A DNA stretch of 64,000 bases from Xanthomonas cassavae CFBP 4642 (GTDB lineage: Bacteria > Pseudomonadota > Gammaproteobacteria > Xanthomonadales > Xanthomonadaceae), in assembly GCF_000454545.1 (NCBI RefSeq), contig NZ_CM002139.1:4969517-5033516 (forward strand), read 5' to 3'. Positions 8,058-16,329 of the stretch are shown here, in pieces. A program made the translations under genes and the position numbers. The notes under the pieces were generated by a model that was not told the DNA's origin, searched no databases, and worked only from the letters and a program-made list of their open reading frames with translations. Position 1 is the first letter of the stretch; each line of letters opens with the position of its first letter.

Positions 8058-8651
8058 ATGTCCGCGTCCGATGCCTTGCCCGCCATGATCCGCAGTCTGT
8101 TGCCGCACTGGAATCCGGAATGGCTGGCGGTGGCGGTGCCAACGATCAAGATCGTCATGATCCTCGCGGCCGCAGCGCTGACCCGGTTATTGCTGCGCCA
8201 GCTGCTGCGACGCATCTGCGCGCATTACAGCGTGCCGGCCGAGATCACGATTGGTATTCGTCGCGTCGGTAGCTTCGTCATTTCGCTCAGTGCGGTCCTG
8301 ATTGCGCTGCACGTGCTTGGGGTCTCGACCGCCGTGCTATGGACGGCCTTCACCAGCTTTGCAGCGGTCGGCGCGGTCGCGTTCTTCGCTGCGTGGAGTG
8401 TGCTGTCCAATATCTTCTGCACATTCCTGATCATCACCACCCGCCCATTCCGGCTGCACGACCATATCGAATTGCTCGAAGGGGGCGACAAGCCGGGCCT
8501 GAAGGGACGCGTGATCGATATCAACGTGATCTACACGACGCTGGAAGAAACCGGCGACCATGCCGGCAGCGTGCTGCAGGTACCCAACAGCCTGTTCTTC
8601 CAGCGCACGACGCGTCGTTGGCGCGAGAGCAGCGGCTTCAACGCAAGCTAA
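8058..8651 (+). CDS. Short MscS-family mechanosensitive channel protein
   Basis: The protein of about 197 residues has three hydrophobic segments (about 25-45, 60-85, 90-120); the last is the pore-lining TM3-like helix, rich in Gly and Ala (SFAAVGAVAFFAAWSVLSNI). The MscS beta domain follows, with RPFRLHDHIEL and VPNSLFFQRT. The protein stops near the end of the beta domain, so the C-terminal alpha/beta cage of E. coli MscS (286 residues) is missing. It would sit in the inner membrane and could release solutes under osmotic downshock. ATG 8058 is preferred; GTG at 8055 is the alternative. A tacaat -10-like box is at 8023-8028. Confidence 0.85.
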   Translation: MSASDALPAMIRSLLPHWNPEWLAVAVPTIKIVMILAAAALTRLLLRQLLRRICAHYSVPAEITIGIRRVGSFVISLSAVLIALHVLGVSTAVLWTAFTSFAAVGAVAFFAAWSVLSNIFCTFLIITTRPFRLHDHIELLEGGDKPGLKGRVIDINVIYTTLEETGDHAGSVLQVPNSLFFQRTTRRWRESSGFNAS

Positions 8652-8746
8652 GGGCGCAGTAGCTCACGCGGCAAACGCGCCTTGCGAGTTGGCGCGCCGC
8701 GTGATCGGCGCCGTGTCGCACGCCCACGCCGGGGTCACCGGCCCGG

Positions 8747-9013
8747 TCAGCGCAGCTGACTGTCCTTGCTGCCACGGCGGTTGAAACCGCCCTGCACGCC
8801 GAGCTCCTGATCATGCATTTCCTGGCAGGCCACGCACAGGTGCACGCCCGGCACGGCCCTGCGACGCGCCTCCGGGATCGGTGCGTCGCAGTCCTCGCAG
8901 TGCGTCAGGCTCGGCCCCTGGTGCAACTGGCTCCGCGCGCGCTTGATTGCATCCTCGACGGTGGCATCGATCTGGTCCTGCACCGCTCCATCACCCGCCC
9001 ATCCGGTTGCCAT
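8747..9013 (-). CDS. DksA/TraR-family C4 zinc-finger protein
   Basis: The 88-residue protein has the TraR/YbiI arrangement: an N-terminal helix with QDQIDATVEDAIKRARSQL, then a four-cysteine zinc finger (CEDC ... CVAC, 17 residues between the pairs) and a short basic tail. Members can enter the RNA polymerase secondary channel like DksA, although the short forms are little studied. The acidic coiled-coil tip of full-length DksA is not present. It is a single gene on the minus strand. Start ATG at 9013 is the only sensible one. Confidence 0.85.
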   Translation of the reverse strand: MATGWAGDGAVQDQIDATVEDAIKRARSQLHQGPSLTHCEDCDAPIPEARRRAVPGVHLCVACQEMHDQELGVQGGFNRRGSKDSQLR

Positions 9014-9144
9014 GGTGGTTTCACCCTTCGCTGGTCAAGCTGTCGATATGGTCATCGCCGCAGGCAAATCCAAGCCGGCTGTGCACAGTGCCCTCAACCG
9101 GCGTGCTCTAACATCTGATCGTCTGCACCTACAAAGGAGTTGCA

Positions 9145-9399
9145 ATGGAATCCCCCGTTCACCCGTTCTCGGAATTGTTCGCCCAACTTGGCCTTCCGTC
9201 AGACGAGGCAAGTATTCGCAATTTCATCGCCGAACATTCGCCGCTGCCGGGCGAGATGCGGCTGGAAGAGGCGCCGTTCTGGACGCCGGCGCAGGCGCAG
9301 TTGCTGCGTGAAGAACGCCTCGACGATGCCGACTGGATCGTGACCATCGACCAGCTCAATATCGCGCTGCATACCACGGCCGACAACACCGGCGTCTGA
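9145..9399 (+). CDS. DUF2789 family protein
   Basis: The 84-residue acidic protein matches the compact DUF2789 family from end to end: MESPVHPFSELFAQLGLP, the central HSPLPGEMRLEEAPFWTPAQ and a C-terminal DADWIVTIDQLNIALH. The function of the family is unknown. ATG 9145 follows a good Shine-Dalgarno (aaaggag, about 9133-9139). It is followed by a strong bidirectional terminator at 9487-9510 shared with the convergent DUF1328 gene. Confidence 0.85.
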   Translation: MESPVHPFSELFAQLGLPSDEASIRNFIAEHSPLPGEMRLEEAPFWTPAQAQLLREERLDDADWIVTIDQLNIALHTTADNTGV

Positions 9400-9483
9400 C
9401 GGCAGGTCAGAACGGCAGTCTGCGGCTGTCGACTATGGTTGCGGCCGACTGCAGCACCGCAGCCGGAAAATCACGTATAAAAG

Positions 9484-9510
9484 AAGAGCGGCCAATGGCC
9501 GCTCTTTTTG
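9484..9510. terminator. Bidirectional rho-independent terminator
   Basis: An inverted repeat gagcggcca / tggccgctc (9487-9495, 9497-9505) has A-rich sequence on its left and a T-run on its right, so it can stop transcripts from both directions. It lies between the convergent DUF2789 and DUF1328 genes. Confidence 0.88.
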
Positions 9511-9560
9511 GCTGCATGGCACTCGTTGACAGATGCCTTCGCAAGAATCTGCGAGCCGCC

Positions 9561-9734
9561 TCAGGTCACCTTCTTGGCGATCGTCATGCCCAGCACGAAC
9601 AGCACGATGGCAATGATGATGCCGGCCAAGAACAGGAACTTGGCAATGCCCATCGCGGCGCCTGCCATTCCACCAAATCCAAGCGCACCGGCAATCAGCC
9701 CGATGATGGCGAAGATAATGGCCCACTTAATCAT
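9561..9734 (-). CDS. DUF1328 (YtjA-like) small membrane protein
   Basis: The 57-residue protein is made of two transmembrane helices, [19 protein letters not shown] and [20 protein letters not shown], joined by a short GxAGAAxG turn, ending in TIAKKVT. This matches the DUF1328/YtjA family of tiny inner-membrane proteins, often stress-induced, with no known activity. Start ATG 9734 (MIKWAII) follows an aggag site on the minus strand; a longer frame from 9764 is not supported. Confidence 0.88.
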   Translation of the reverse strand: MIKWAIIFAIIGLIAGALGFGGMAGAAMGIAKFLFLAGIIIAIVLFVLGMTIAKKVT

Positions 9735-10179
9735 GTTGTTGTCTCCTAGTTCGACACAGTGCAATCATTCAATCGTGTGTTTGCGGCACGTCGCCGCAAC
9801 ACATGCGCTGCACGCTACCCACCCGGATGTGCCGCATTCGTGAATACGCATGACACACGCTGGCACACGTCCATCACCCCGGTCTGACGCGGCAGTGCCA
9901 GCCCGCAGGCACGTAGCCACACCACTGAAGCCGTGCTGTCGCCCTACACTGGTTCGATAGCGCCCGCTGTTGATCTCTGCACTCCGCTGACGGAAAACGC
10001 TCCGCGTAAGAGCCGCCCGCCTGCCACTTCACAACGGTTTTTGCGGCCGTCACCGCGGCCTCCACAACATCCACATTCCCGCCATCGTTTGAGATTCACT
10101 GCTGGCGAGCATCCCATCGGAACAGTCGCCAGTCCTGCCCGCATCGGCGATCATGCGGCTCTCGCCGCATCCGATCGCC
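9735..10179. other. Intergenic gap before the YgjP-like gene
   Basis: About 440 bases without a credible gene. A 7-bp stem ttgcggc/gccgcaa, extended past a one-base bulge, lies at 9776-9803 in the likely upstream region of the DUF1328 gene. Nothing else stands out. Confidence 0.45.
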
Positions 10180-10680
10180 ATGGACACTCTTCGCTACCTC
10201 ACCGGTTACCCACCCGCTGTCCTGGATCAGGTGCGCGAATTGATTGCGCAGGACAAGCTTGCCGCGGTACTGGCACGTCGCTATCCGGAGCGGCACTCCA
10301 TTCGCACCGATCGCCACCTGTATGACTACGTCAAGGCCATGAAAGAGCGTTACCTGCGTTCCTCCCCGACCTTGCACAAAGCCGTCTACGACAACCACCT
10401 GCAGGTGGTGAAGCACGCACTGGGCACGCATACCGCAATCTCGCGCGTCCACGGCGGCCGGCTCAAGGCCAGCCGCGAGATCCGCATTGCCTCGGTGTTT
10501 CGCGACGCGCCCGAACCCTTCCTGCACATGATCGTGGCCCACGAGCTGGCGCACCTGAAAGAGGCCGATCACAACAAGGCCTTCTACCAACTGTGTCACC
10601 ACATGCGCCCGGATTACCACCAGCTGGAATTCGATCTGCGGTTGTACCTGACCCATCTGGCACTGCAAGCAGGCAACTGA
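10180..10680 (+). CDS. YgjP/SprT-like metallopeptidase domain protein (DUF45)
   Basis: The protein of about 166 residues carries the zinc metallopeptidase signature HELAHLKEADHNKAFY, with the HExxH-type variant HELAH and a third histidine in the following helix, as in YgjP (DUF45/WLM-like, M48-related). Whether it is an active protease is unknown. Residues 1-110 form an alpha/beta region rich in Arg and His. ATG 10180 (MDTLRYL) is preferred; an in-frame ATG at 10153 would add nine residues. It stands alone, 35 bp before the prolyl hydroxylase gene on the same strand, so the two may share a transcript. Confidence 0.85.
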   Translation: MDTLRYLTGYPPAVLDQVRELIAQDKLAAVLARRYPERHSIRTDRHLYDYVKAMKERYLRSSPTLHKAVYDNHLQVVKHALGTHTAISRVHGGRLKASREIRIASVFRDAPEPFLHMIVAHELAHLKEADHNKAFYQLCHHMRPDYHQLEFDLRLYLTHLALQAGN

Positions 10681-10715
10681 TCGCGCAGGACAGGGCCAGG
10701 GCTTAGGATGCACTC

Positions 10716-11972
10716 ATGCATGCATCCTCACTCGACAGCCTTCTGCTTGCCGCACAAAGCCGACAACCTGCGGCCATGAATGCCCTGGCACAGGCACTGA
10801 TACGCAGCGGTCAGGCAGAAGAGTCCCTTGCCTGGTATTTGCGCAGTGCAGCCACTGGCGATGCCACTGCGCAAATCGAGGCCGGCCGCCTGCTGGCGTA
10901 CGGCATCGGCTGCACGGTGGATGTCGAGCAGGCCCAAACGCATTGGCAAGATGCCGAACGCGGCGGCGCGGCGGCAGCGGGTTACCTGTTGGCGACGCTG
11001 GCAGTCGGCAGCAACCCAGTGGAGCTGGAAGCAAAGGGGCTTGCGCGCCTGCACGCGGCGGCGGCGGCCGGCTATCCCCCGGCCCTGCGCGCGTTGGCGA
11101 TCCAGCACGGCCGGATCAATGATCCGCGCCAGCAACAGCGCTGCGTCGGCCTGCTGGAACACGCCGCATCGGTCGGGGACGTGCCCGCGGCGGTCCTGCT
11201 TGCCGAGCGCCTGCGACGCGGCGAAGGTGTGCCTCGTCAGCCGGACGCTGCCGCCCATCTACTGCAGCAGCTGCGGCCGCTGGGCATTACCGCCCTTCCC
11301 GATCTCGACGTTGCGCCTCCCGAGGCCGCCGAGGCCAGCGAGGCCAGCAGCGTACGCTTCACGCCGCACGGCCTGCCGACGCGGCGCCGCCAGGGGCCGC
11401 TGATCGAGGAATATTCGGCCGTGCTGTCCGCCGACGAATGCCGGTTGCTGATCCTGCTGGCGCGCCCGCATCTACGCGCCTCCCAGGTGGTAGACCCCAA
11501 TGATGCACGCACGCACCACACACCGGTCCGCACCAGCCGCGGCGCCACACTGGATCCGGTTCTGGAAGACTTTGCGGCCCTTGCGGCCCAGGCACGGCTC
11601 GCCGCATGCGCGCGACTGCCACTGACCCACGCCGAACCGCTCTCGGTGCTGTGCTATGCACCCGGCGAGCACTATCGCGCACATCGTGACTACCTGCCGG
11701 CAGGCAGGGTGGCGGCCGACCGCCCCGCTGCCGGCAATCGTCTGCGTACTGTCTGCGTCTACCTCAATGCAGTCGAAGCAGGTGGCCAGACCGAATTCCC
11801 GATCGCAGGTCTCCGCGTACAGCCGCGTGCCGGCTCCGTGGTGTGTTTCGATAATCTCCACCCCGACGGCCGCCCCGATCCGGATTCGCTCCACGCCGGG
11901 CTGCCGGTCACGGCCGGAAGCAAGTGGCTGGGGACCCTGTGGTTTCGGCAGCGGCGCTATCGGGATCGGTGA
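10716..11972 (+). CDS. Sel1-repeat 2-oxoglutarate/Fe(II) prolyl 4-hydroxylase-like protein
   Basis: The 418-residue protein joins two modules. Residues about 15-190 form Sel1/TPR-like helical repeats (for example AEESLAWYLRSAATGDATAQ, then AAAAGYPPALRALA and AASVGDVPAAVLLAERLRRG). Residues about 225-415 are a P4H-type dioxygenase domain with metal ligands H323 and D325 (HRD), H393, and the 2-oxoglutarate lysine K403. It would hydroxylate a protein or peptide using oxygen and 2-oxoglutarate. No signal peptide is seen, so it should be cytosolic. The repeats probably select the partner protein. A terminator with a T6 run follows at 12021-12060. Confidence 0.86.
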   Translation: MHASSLDSLLLAAQSRQPAAMNALAQALIRSGQAEESLAWYLRSAATGDATAQIEAGRLLAYGIGCTVDVEQAQTHWQDAERGGAAAAGYLLATLAVGSNPVELEAKGLARLHAAAAAGYPPALRALAIQHGRINDPRQQQRCVGLLEHAASVGDVPAAVLLAERLRRGEGVPRQPDAAAHLLQQLRPLGITALPDLDVAPPEAAEASEASSVRFTPHGLPTRRRQGPLIEEYSAVLSADECRLLILLARPHLRASQVVDPNDARTHHTPVRTSRGATLDPVLEDFAALAAQARLAACARLPLTHAEPLSVLCYAPGEHYRAHRDYLPAGRVAADRPAAGNRLRTVCVYLNAVEAGGQTEFPIAGLRVQPRAGSVVCFDNLHPDGRPDPDSLHAGLPVTAGSKWLGTLWFRQRRYRDR

Positions 11973-12020
11973 ACAGATTCATACACAACCCCCTGTGGAC
12001 GTGGTTTAAAATGTTGCAGC

Positions 12021-12060
12021 GCGACGTGACCGGATTGGATCTGCAAACGTCGCGTTTTTT
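12021..12060 (+). terminator. Rho-independent terminator with a large loop
   Basis: Stem gcgacgt (12021-12027) pairs with acgtcgc (12047-12053) across a 19-base loop and is followed by gtttttt. It sits between the hydroxylase gene and the ldh gene. The long loop leaves open a leader or attenuator role. Confidence 0.6.
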
Positions 12061-12128
12061 GTTTCCCATTGCACGGGTGCAGACCCGGCCTCAGGGAAGG
12101 CACATCACGCAGCCCCGCGGAGCCTTCG

Positions 12129-13229
12129 ATGCTTTTCGAAACCCTCGACACCACCGGCCACGAGCAGGTGATCTTCTGTCACAACCGCGATGCCGGTCTC
12201 AAGGCCATCATTGCCTTGCACAGCACGCGGCTCGGGCCCGCTCTGGGCGGCGTGCGCATGCGTCCCTACCCCAACAGCGAGGCGGCGCTGGACGATGCGC
12301 TGCGCCTCAGCCGCACCATGACCTACAAGAACGCCCTGGCCGGCCTGAACGTCGGTGGCGGCAAGGCGGTGATCATCGGCGACCCCAAGACCGACAAGAG
12401 CGAGGCGCTGTTCCGCGCATTCGGCCGATTCGTGGACACCTTGGGCGGGCGCTACATCACCTCCGAAGATGTCGGCACCGACGTCAACGACATGGAGCAG
12501 ATCTACCTGGAAAGCGAGTACGTCACCGGCGTACACCAGGTGCACCGCGGCTCCGGCGACCCTGCTCCCTTCACTGCCTATGGCGCGCTGCAGGCACTGA
12601 TGGCCTCGCTCAATCGCAAGCTCGGCCATGAGGAAGTGGGCAAGGCCAGCATCGCGATCCAGGGCCTGGGCCACATCGGCATGGAATTGGTGAAGCTGCT
12701 CAAGGAACGCGGCGCGAAACTGTATGTAGCCGATCTGAATCAGGCGCTGGTGGACCGCGCGGTCGCCGAATACGGCGCCGAGGCCGTGCGCCCGGACGAG
12801 ATCCATCAGGTAGCGGCCGACGTCTTCGCTCCCTGCGCGCTGGAGGGGGCCATCAACGAACAGACCCTGCCGCAACTCAAGGCCAGGATCATCTGCGGTA
12901 CCGCCAATAATCAGCTCGCCAGCGCCGCCGTCGGCGAGGAACTGCACCGGCGCGGCATCCTGTATGCGCCCGATTACGTGGTCAATGCCGGCGGGGTGAT
13001 GAATGTGTCGCTGGAAATCGACGGCTACAACCGCGAACGCGCCATGCGCCTGATCCGCAGCATTTACCACAATCTGGAAAAGGTCTTCGACCTGTCGGCG
13101 CAGCGGGACGTTTCGCCGCAGGTGGCGGCCGATCAGATTGCCGAAACCCGCATCAAGGCAATCAGCAAACTCAAGCTGCCGCTGGGCCGTACTGCACCGC
13201 GCTTCCTGCACAAACTACGCGGCGAGTGA
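12129..13229 (+). CDS. ldh: Leucine/valine dehydrogenase (Glu/Leu/Phe/Val family)
   Basis: The 366-residue enzyme is an NAD-dependent amino acid dehydrogenase for branched-chain residues. The substrate domain shows GPALGGVRMRPY, lysines K67 (MTYKNALAG) and catalytic K79 (NVGGGKAV). The Rossmann domain begins at IQGLGHIGMELVKLL with the GxGxxG variant GLGHIG. The C-terminal APDYVVNAGGVMNV is typical of leucine dehydrogenases, so leucine, isoleucine and valine are the likely substrates, giving 2-keto acids. ATG 12129 is chosen because homologues begin at MLFETL; upstream codons to 12069 overlap leader sequence. It would supply keto acids upstream of the valine operon at 51-57 kb. Confidence 0.92.
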   Translation: MLFETLDTTGHEQVIFCHNRDAGLKAIIALHSTRLGPALGGVRMRPYPNSEAALDDALRLSRTMTYKNALAGLNVGGGKAVIIGDPKTDKSEALFRAFGRFVDTLGGRYITSEDVGTDVNDMEQIYLESEYVTGVHQVHRGSGDPAPFTAYGALQALMASLNRKLGHEEVGKASIAIQGLGHIGMELVKLLKERGAKLYVADLNQALVDRAVAEYGAEAVRPDEIHQVAADVFAPCALEGAINEQTLPQLKARIICGTANNQLASAAVGEELHRRGILYAPDYVVNAGGVMNVSLEIDGYNRERAMRLIRSIYHNLEKVFDLSAQRDVSPQVAADQIAETRIKAISKLKLPLGRTAPRFLHKLRGE

Positions 13230-13289
13230 CTGTGAACAATAGATCGGGCGCAACCAGCAGCGCCGTACGTGATTGCCGCTGTGGCCGCC

Positions 13290-13314
13290 ACGCCCGGGCA
13301 TTGCGCCCGGGCGT
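13290..13314. terminator. GC-rich hairpin between convergent genes
   Basis: A 10-bp perfect stem acgcccgggc/gcccgggcgt with a 5-base loop stands between the ends of ldh and the minus-strand autotransporter. There is no T-run, so terminator function is likely only by position. Confidence 0.5.
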
Positions 13315-13326
13315 CATGCACGCCGA

Positions 13327-16170
13327 TCAGAAATCGGCGCTGTACTTCAGGCTCAGCGCGCGGTCGTCGCCACGCTCGCCCACCCGCTGGTCGTAACCGA
13401 AACGCAGCTGGCTCTGCTGCCCCAGTGGCGCGGACGCGGCGATTCCGAACAGCCCGCCCGAACGCGCCGGCTGCATGCCGCGCAACGGTGCCCAGGCATC
13501 CACACCGATGAAGCTGGCATCCAGCATCAGGCCCTGGCTGCTCAGCGCCTGCTGCCATTCGGCATACCCGCCCAACTGCAGGCCACGCCAACGGTATGCC
13601 GACCGCATGCCTGCCAGCACCTGGGTGCGCGATGACGTATTCGCATCGGCACGCAGACCGAAGCCGTCGCCACCGCTTTCGCGGAAGCCTTCGCTACGCA
13701 GGCGCACATAGTCCAGCCCCATGTATGGGGTCAGCGAGGCGGCCGCATGTCCCCAGCGGTAGCCGGCTTCCAGGTTGCTGCTGAGATAACTGCCGCTGTA
13801 ATCGCTGAAGGCGCTACTGCGGTCTTCGCCCAACTGCAGGTTCCGTTCGATCTGCCGATTGACGTTGCCAAACCCCAGCTGCCCGAGCGTATAGGCCGAG
13901 CCCAGCGTGGTCCCCCAGTACAGCTGTGCCTGCACCTGACGATCGCGGCCACGTGCACCGTCCAGATCGCCCAGGCTGTTGGAGCGCGTTTCACCGAACG
14001 CAAAGCCGGTGACTGCGCCAGATGCCAGGCGCAGGTCGCTGCCCATCATCCAGCCGGAGGTGGCGAATCCGGCGGTGGTCACCCCGCCCTCGCCCGGACC
14101 ACCCAGCGCGCGTTGCCAGGTACCGAGCAACCGCGGCTGCTGCGACAGGCGATCGAAATGCGACGCCAGCGCACGCCGCCCCAGATCGATGGTGTCGAAG
14201 GTCATTGCCGCCGATGCCGCATGCGCACGCCCGGACAGGCTGCGTAGCGAGTCCGCTGCCGCCTTGGCATCGGGGGCCTGCTGCAACGCCGCCGCGGCAC
14301 GAATGAAGCTGCCGCTGATCGCGCCACTGCCTTGCAGCTGTTGCGCGTCTACCTTCTGGAACGCCTGCTCCACCCGAACGGCAGACTCTATCGACGCCGT
14401 CCCCACCGCACCAAGCGAGGTAGCGACCGCGGTGACATCCATGCGCTGCAGCGACACGAACGCAGTATTGGCGTCGTAGGTCACCGTGGCGTCGAGGAAG
14501 GTCACTGCCGGCCCGCCGCTGGTCGTCGCAAACGTGCCCTGCAAGCCGTTGGTCGCCTGCAATACCGGATAGGTGGTGGTGTTGGCGACGTAGCTGCGCC
14601 GGCCAAGCAATTGCAGGTCGCCGGCGATGGTCGCGGTGCCGCTTACGTTCAAGCGGTCGCCTACGTTGAGCGCCAGGCGCCCGTTACCGTCCTGGGTGTA
14701 GTTCCCATCGACCGAGAGCACTGCGCTGTTGACCTGCAGCGTGCCGGCATTGTCGACCCGCCCGCCGATTCTGCCGGCGCCGATCAGGCTCGCCCCATTG
14801 GCAATACCCACCCGTGCACTCTGCAGGCTGGCGGTCTGCAAGGTGCCGCCAAGTACCTGGGTATCGCCGGTGAAGGTATTGGCCGTGCTGCCCAAGACCA
14901 GCGTGCCGGTTCCGCGCTTGGTCAGGCCACCGGTGCCACTGATGTCGTTGGCCCAGGTCGAACGCAAGGTGTTCACGTTGACGTCCACCATGCCCCAGTC
15001 GAACCGCGCCGGCCCCAGTACCGCCTTGCCCACGTTGAGCAGCCCGTAGCCGAACACCGGATCGACGCCTGCGACGCCCAGATCGGTGGCCGTTCCCAGC
15101 AGCGTCTGGCGCACCAGATCATTGTTGAAATACGGAAATGCCTGCCATACCAGCGCCGCTGCACCGGAGACCAGCGGTGCGGCAAACGAGGTACCGCTGC
15201 CATAGAAATAACGGATGTTGCTGGCGGTGGCATCGGGGTCGATGAACATCGACGTCCCCGGCGCTACCAAGCAATAGTGCATCGCCACGCCGCAGGCATT
15301 GGAGTAGGACGCCAGCTGCGTGGGATTGGCGGTATCCAGCGCACCGACGACCAGCCAGCCACGCTCCAGGTCCGCCGCCGGCAACGTGCCGTTGGGGCCC
15401 GGCTGACTGGGAAGTGCTGCAGTGTCGGAAGGCTGCGCACGCGACTCGTTGGCTGCGGCAAATACCACCAGGCCATCGTTGTTGATGACGAAAGAACGGT
15501 ATTCCTGCGCGATCTGATTGGTGACCGATACGTCGTTCCAGTACAGACCGCCCCAGGAGTTATTCATGATGCGCACGCCGGCACCGATCAGGTCGGAGTG
15601 CACAGGCTCCAGTCCAAGCGGACCATCGACCTGATTGCCGTCGCCACTACCATCGTCGGGTGGTGACTGGTCGTTGATGATGCGCGCCGACACCAAGCCC
15701 GCATCCGGGGCAATGCCACCGGGCCACTGACTGGCCGCGCGACCAGCTGCGAGCTCGGCCACTACCGTGCCATGTCCTTGCACGTCGCCCACTGCGACGT
15801 TATTGGTGCGCGGATCAACATAGATAAAGCTACTGCTCACCCGTCCCTGCAGGGACGGGTGATTGACGTTGATCCCGGTATCGATCACGCCGATGCGGTA
15901 ACCGGCGCCAGAGAAGCCCAGTGCCTGTGCTGCACGGGCGTTGGTCAGCACCAGGTGCGCATCGATTGCAGGTTCCGGCGGCGGCGGTGAAATGGGCGGC
16001 GGCGGCGGAGATGTAGGAGGCGGTGGAGGCGGAGGCGATGTCGGCGGCGGAGCGGCCGGCGGCGTTGGACGGACACCACCTGCGCCACCACCCCCGCCAC
16101 CGCCGCACGCAGTCAACGCCACGGCTAGCGCCGAAGCCAGGACAGTTCTGGCGACATCTATCTTCTTCAT
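13327..16170 (-). CDS. Lipidated subtilisin-like autotransporter protease
   Basis: The 947-residue protein has an N-terminal lipoprotein signal with lipobox LTAC (C22), a poly-Gly run, then a long Pro-rich linker (about 33-68). The S8 protease domain follows with catalytic D97 (GVIDTGIN), H133 (GHGTVVAEL) and S328 (GSGTSFAAP). A passenger-associated beta region (about 420-560) holds the NTFTGDTQVLGGTLQ autotransporter-type repeat. The C-terminal barrel (about 680-947) ends in SLKYSADF with the terminal aromatic residue. It would be anchored at or released from the outer surface, like NalP or SphB1, and may process other surface proteins. ATG 16170 is chosen because the signal begins there. 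Confidence 0.92.
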   Translation of the reverse strand: MKKIDVARTVLASALAVALTACGGGGGGGAGGVRPTPPAAPPPTSPPPPPPPTSPPPPPISPPPPEPAIDAHLVLTNARAAQALGFSGAGYRIGVIDTGINVNHPSLQGRVSSSFIYVDPRTNNVAVGDVQGHGTVVAELAAGRAASQWPGGIAPDAGLVSARIINDQSPPDDGSGDGNQVDGPLGLEPVHSDLIGAGVRIMNNSWGGLYWNDVSVTNQIAQEYRSFVINNDGLVVFAAANESRAQPSDTAALPSQPGPNGTLPAADLERGWLVVGALDTANPTQLASYSNACGVAMHYCLVAPGTSMFIDPDATASNIRYFYGSGTSFAAPLVSGAAALVWQAFPYFNNDLVRQTLLGTATDLGVAGVDPVFGYGLLNVGKAVLGPARFDWGMVDVNVNTLRSTWANDISGTGGLTKRGTGTLVLGSTANTFTGDTQVLGGTLQTASLQSARVGIANGASLIGAGRIGGRVDNAGTLQVNSAVLSVDGNYTQDGNGRLALNVGDRLNVSGTATIAGDLQLLGRRSYVANTTTYPVLQATNGLQGTFATTSGGPAVTFLDATVTYDANTAFVSLQRMDVTAVATSLGAVGTASIESAVRVEQAFQKVDAQQLQGSGAISGSFIRAAAALQQAPDAKAAADSLRSLSGRAHAASAAMTFDTIDLGRRALASHFDRLSQQPRLLGTWQRALGGPGEGGVTTAGFATSGWMMGSDLRLASGAVTGFAFGETRSNSLGDLDGARGRDRQVQAQLYWGTTLGSAYTLGQLGFGNVNRQIERNLQLGEDRSSAFSDYSGSYLSSNLEAGYRWGHAAASLTPYMGLDYVRLRSEGFRESGGDGFGLRADANTSSRTQVLAGMRSAYRWRGLQLGGYAEWQQALSSQGLMLDASFIGVDAWAPLRGMQPARSGGLFGIAASAPLGQQSQLRFGYDQRVGERGDDRALSLKYSADF

Positions 16171-16329
16171 TGTGTTGCTCTCCCCGACCCCATTCCATGG
16201 AACGGACCCAACCCCGGGCCCGATTATCACTTCTTATACGGTATGCCATGCACTTGCTCCAGCGCGGCGTGCGCTGGCGCGATCCGGCCATGAGGCAGAT
16301 AATCGTTTCACTTTAAACGGTATCCACTC

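Noticed and set aside
14332..15666. 444-codon plus-strand frame inside the autotransporter
   Set aside because: It lies opposite a clear protease-autotransporter and encodes no known domain.
16298..16303. gataat as the thiolase promoter
   Set aside because: The upstream -35 match is too poor to support it.
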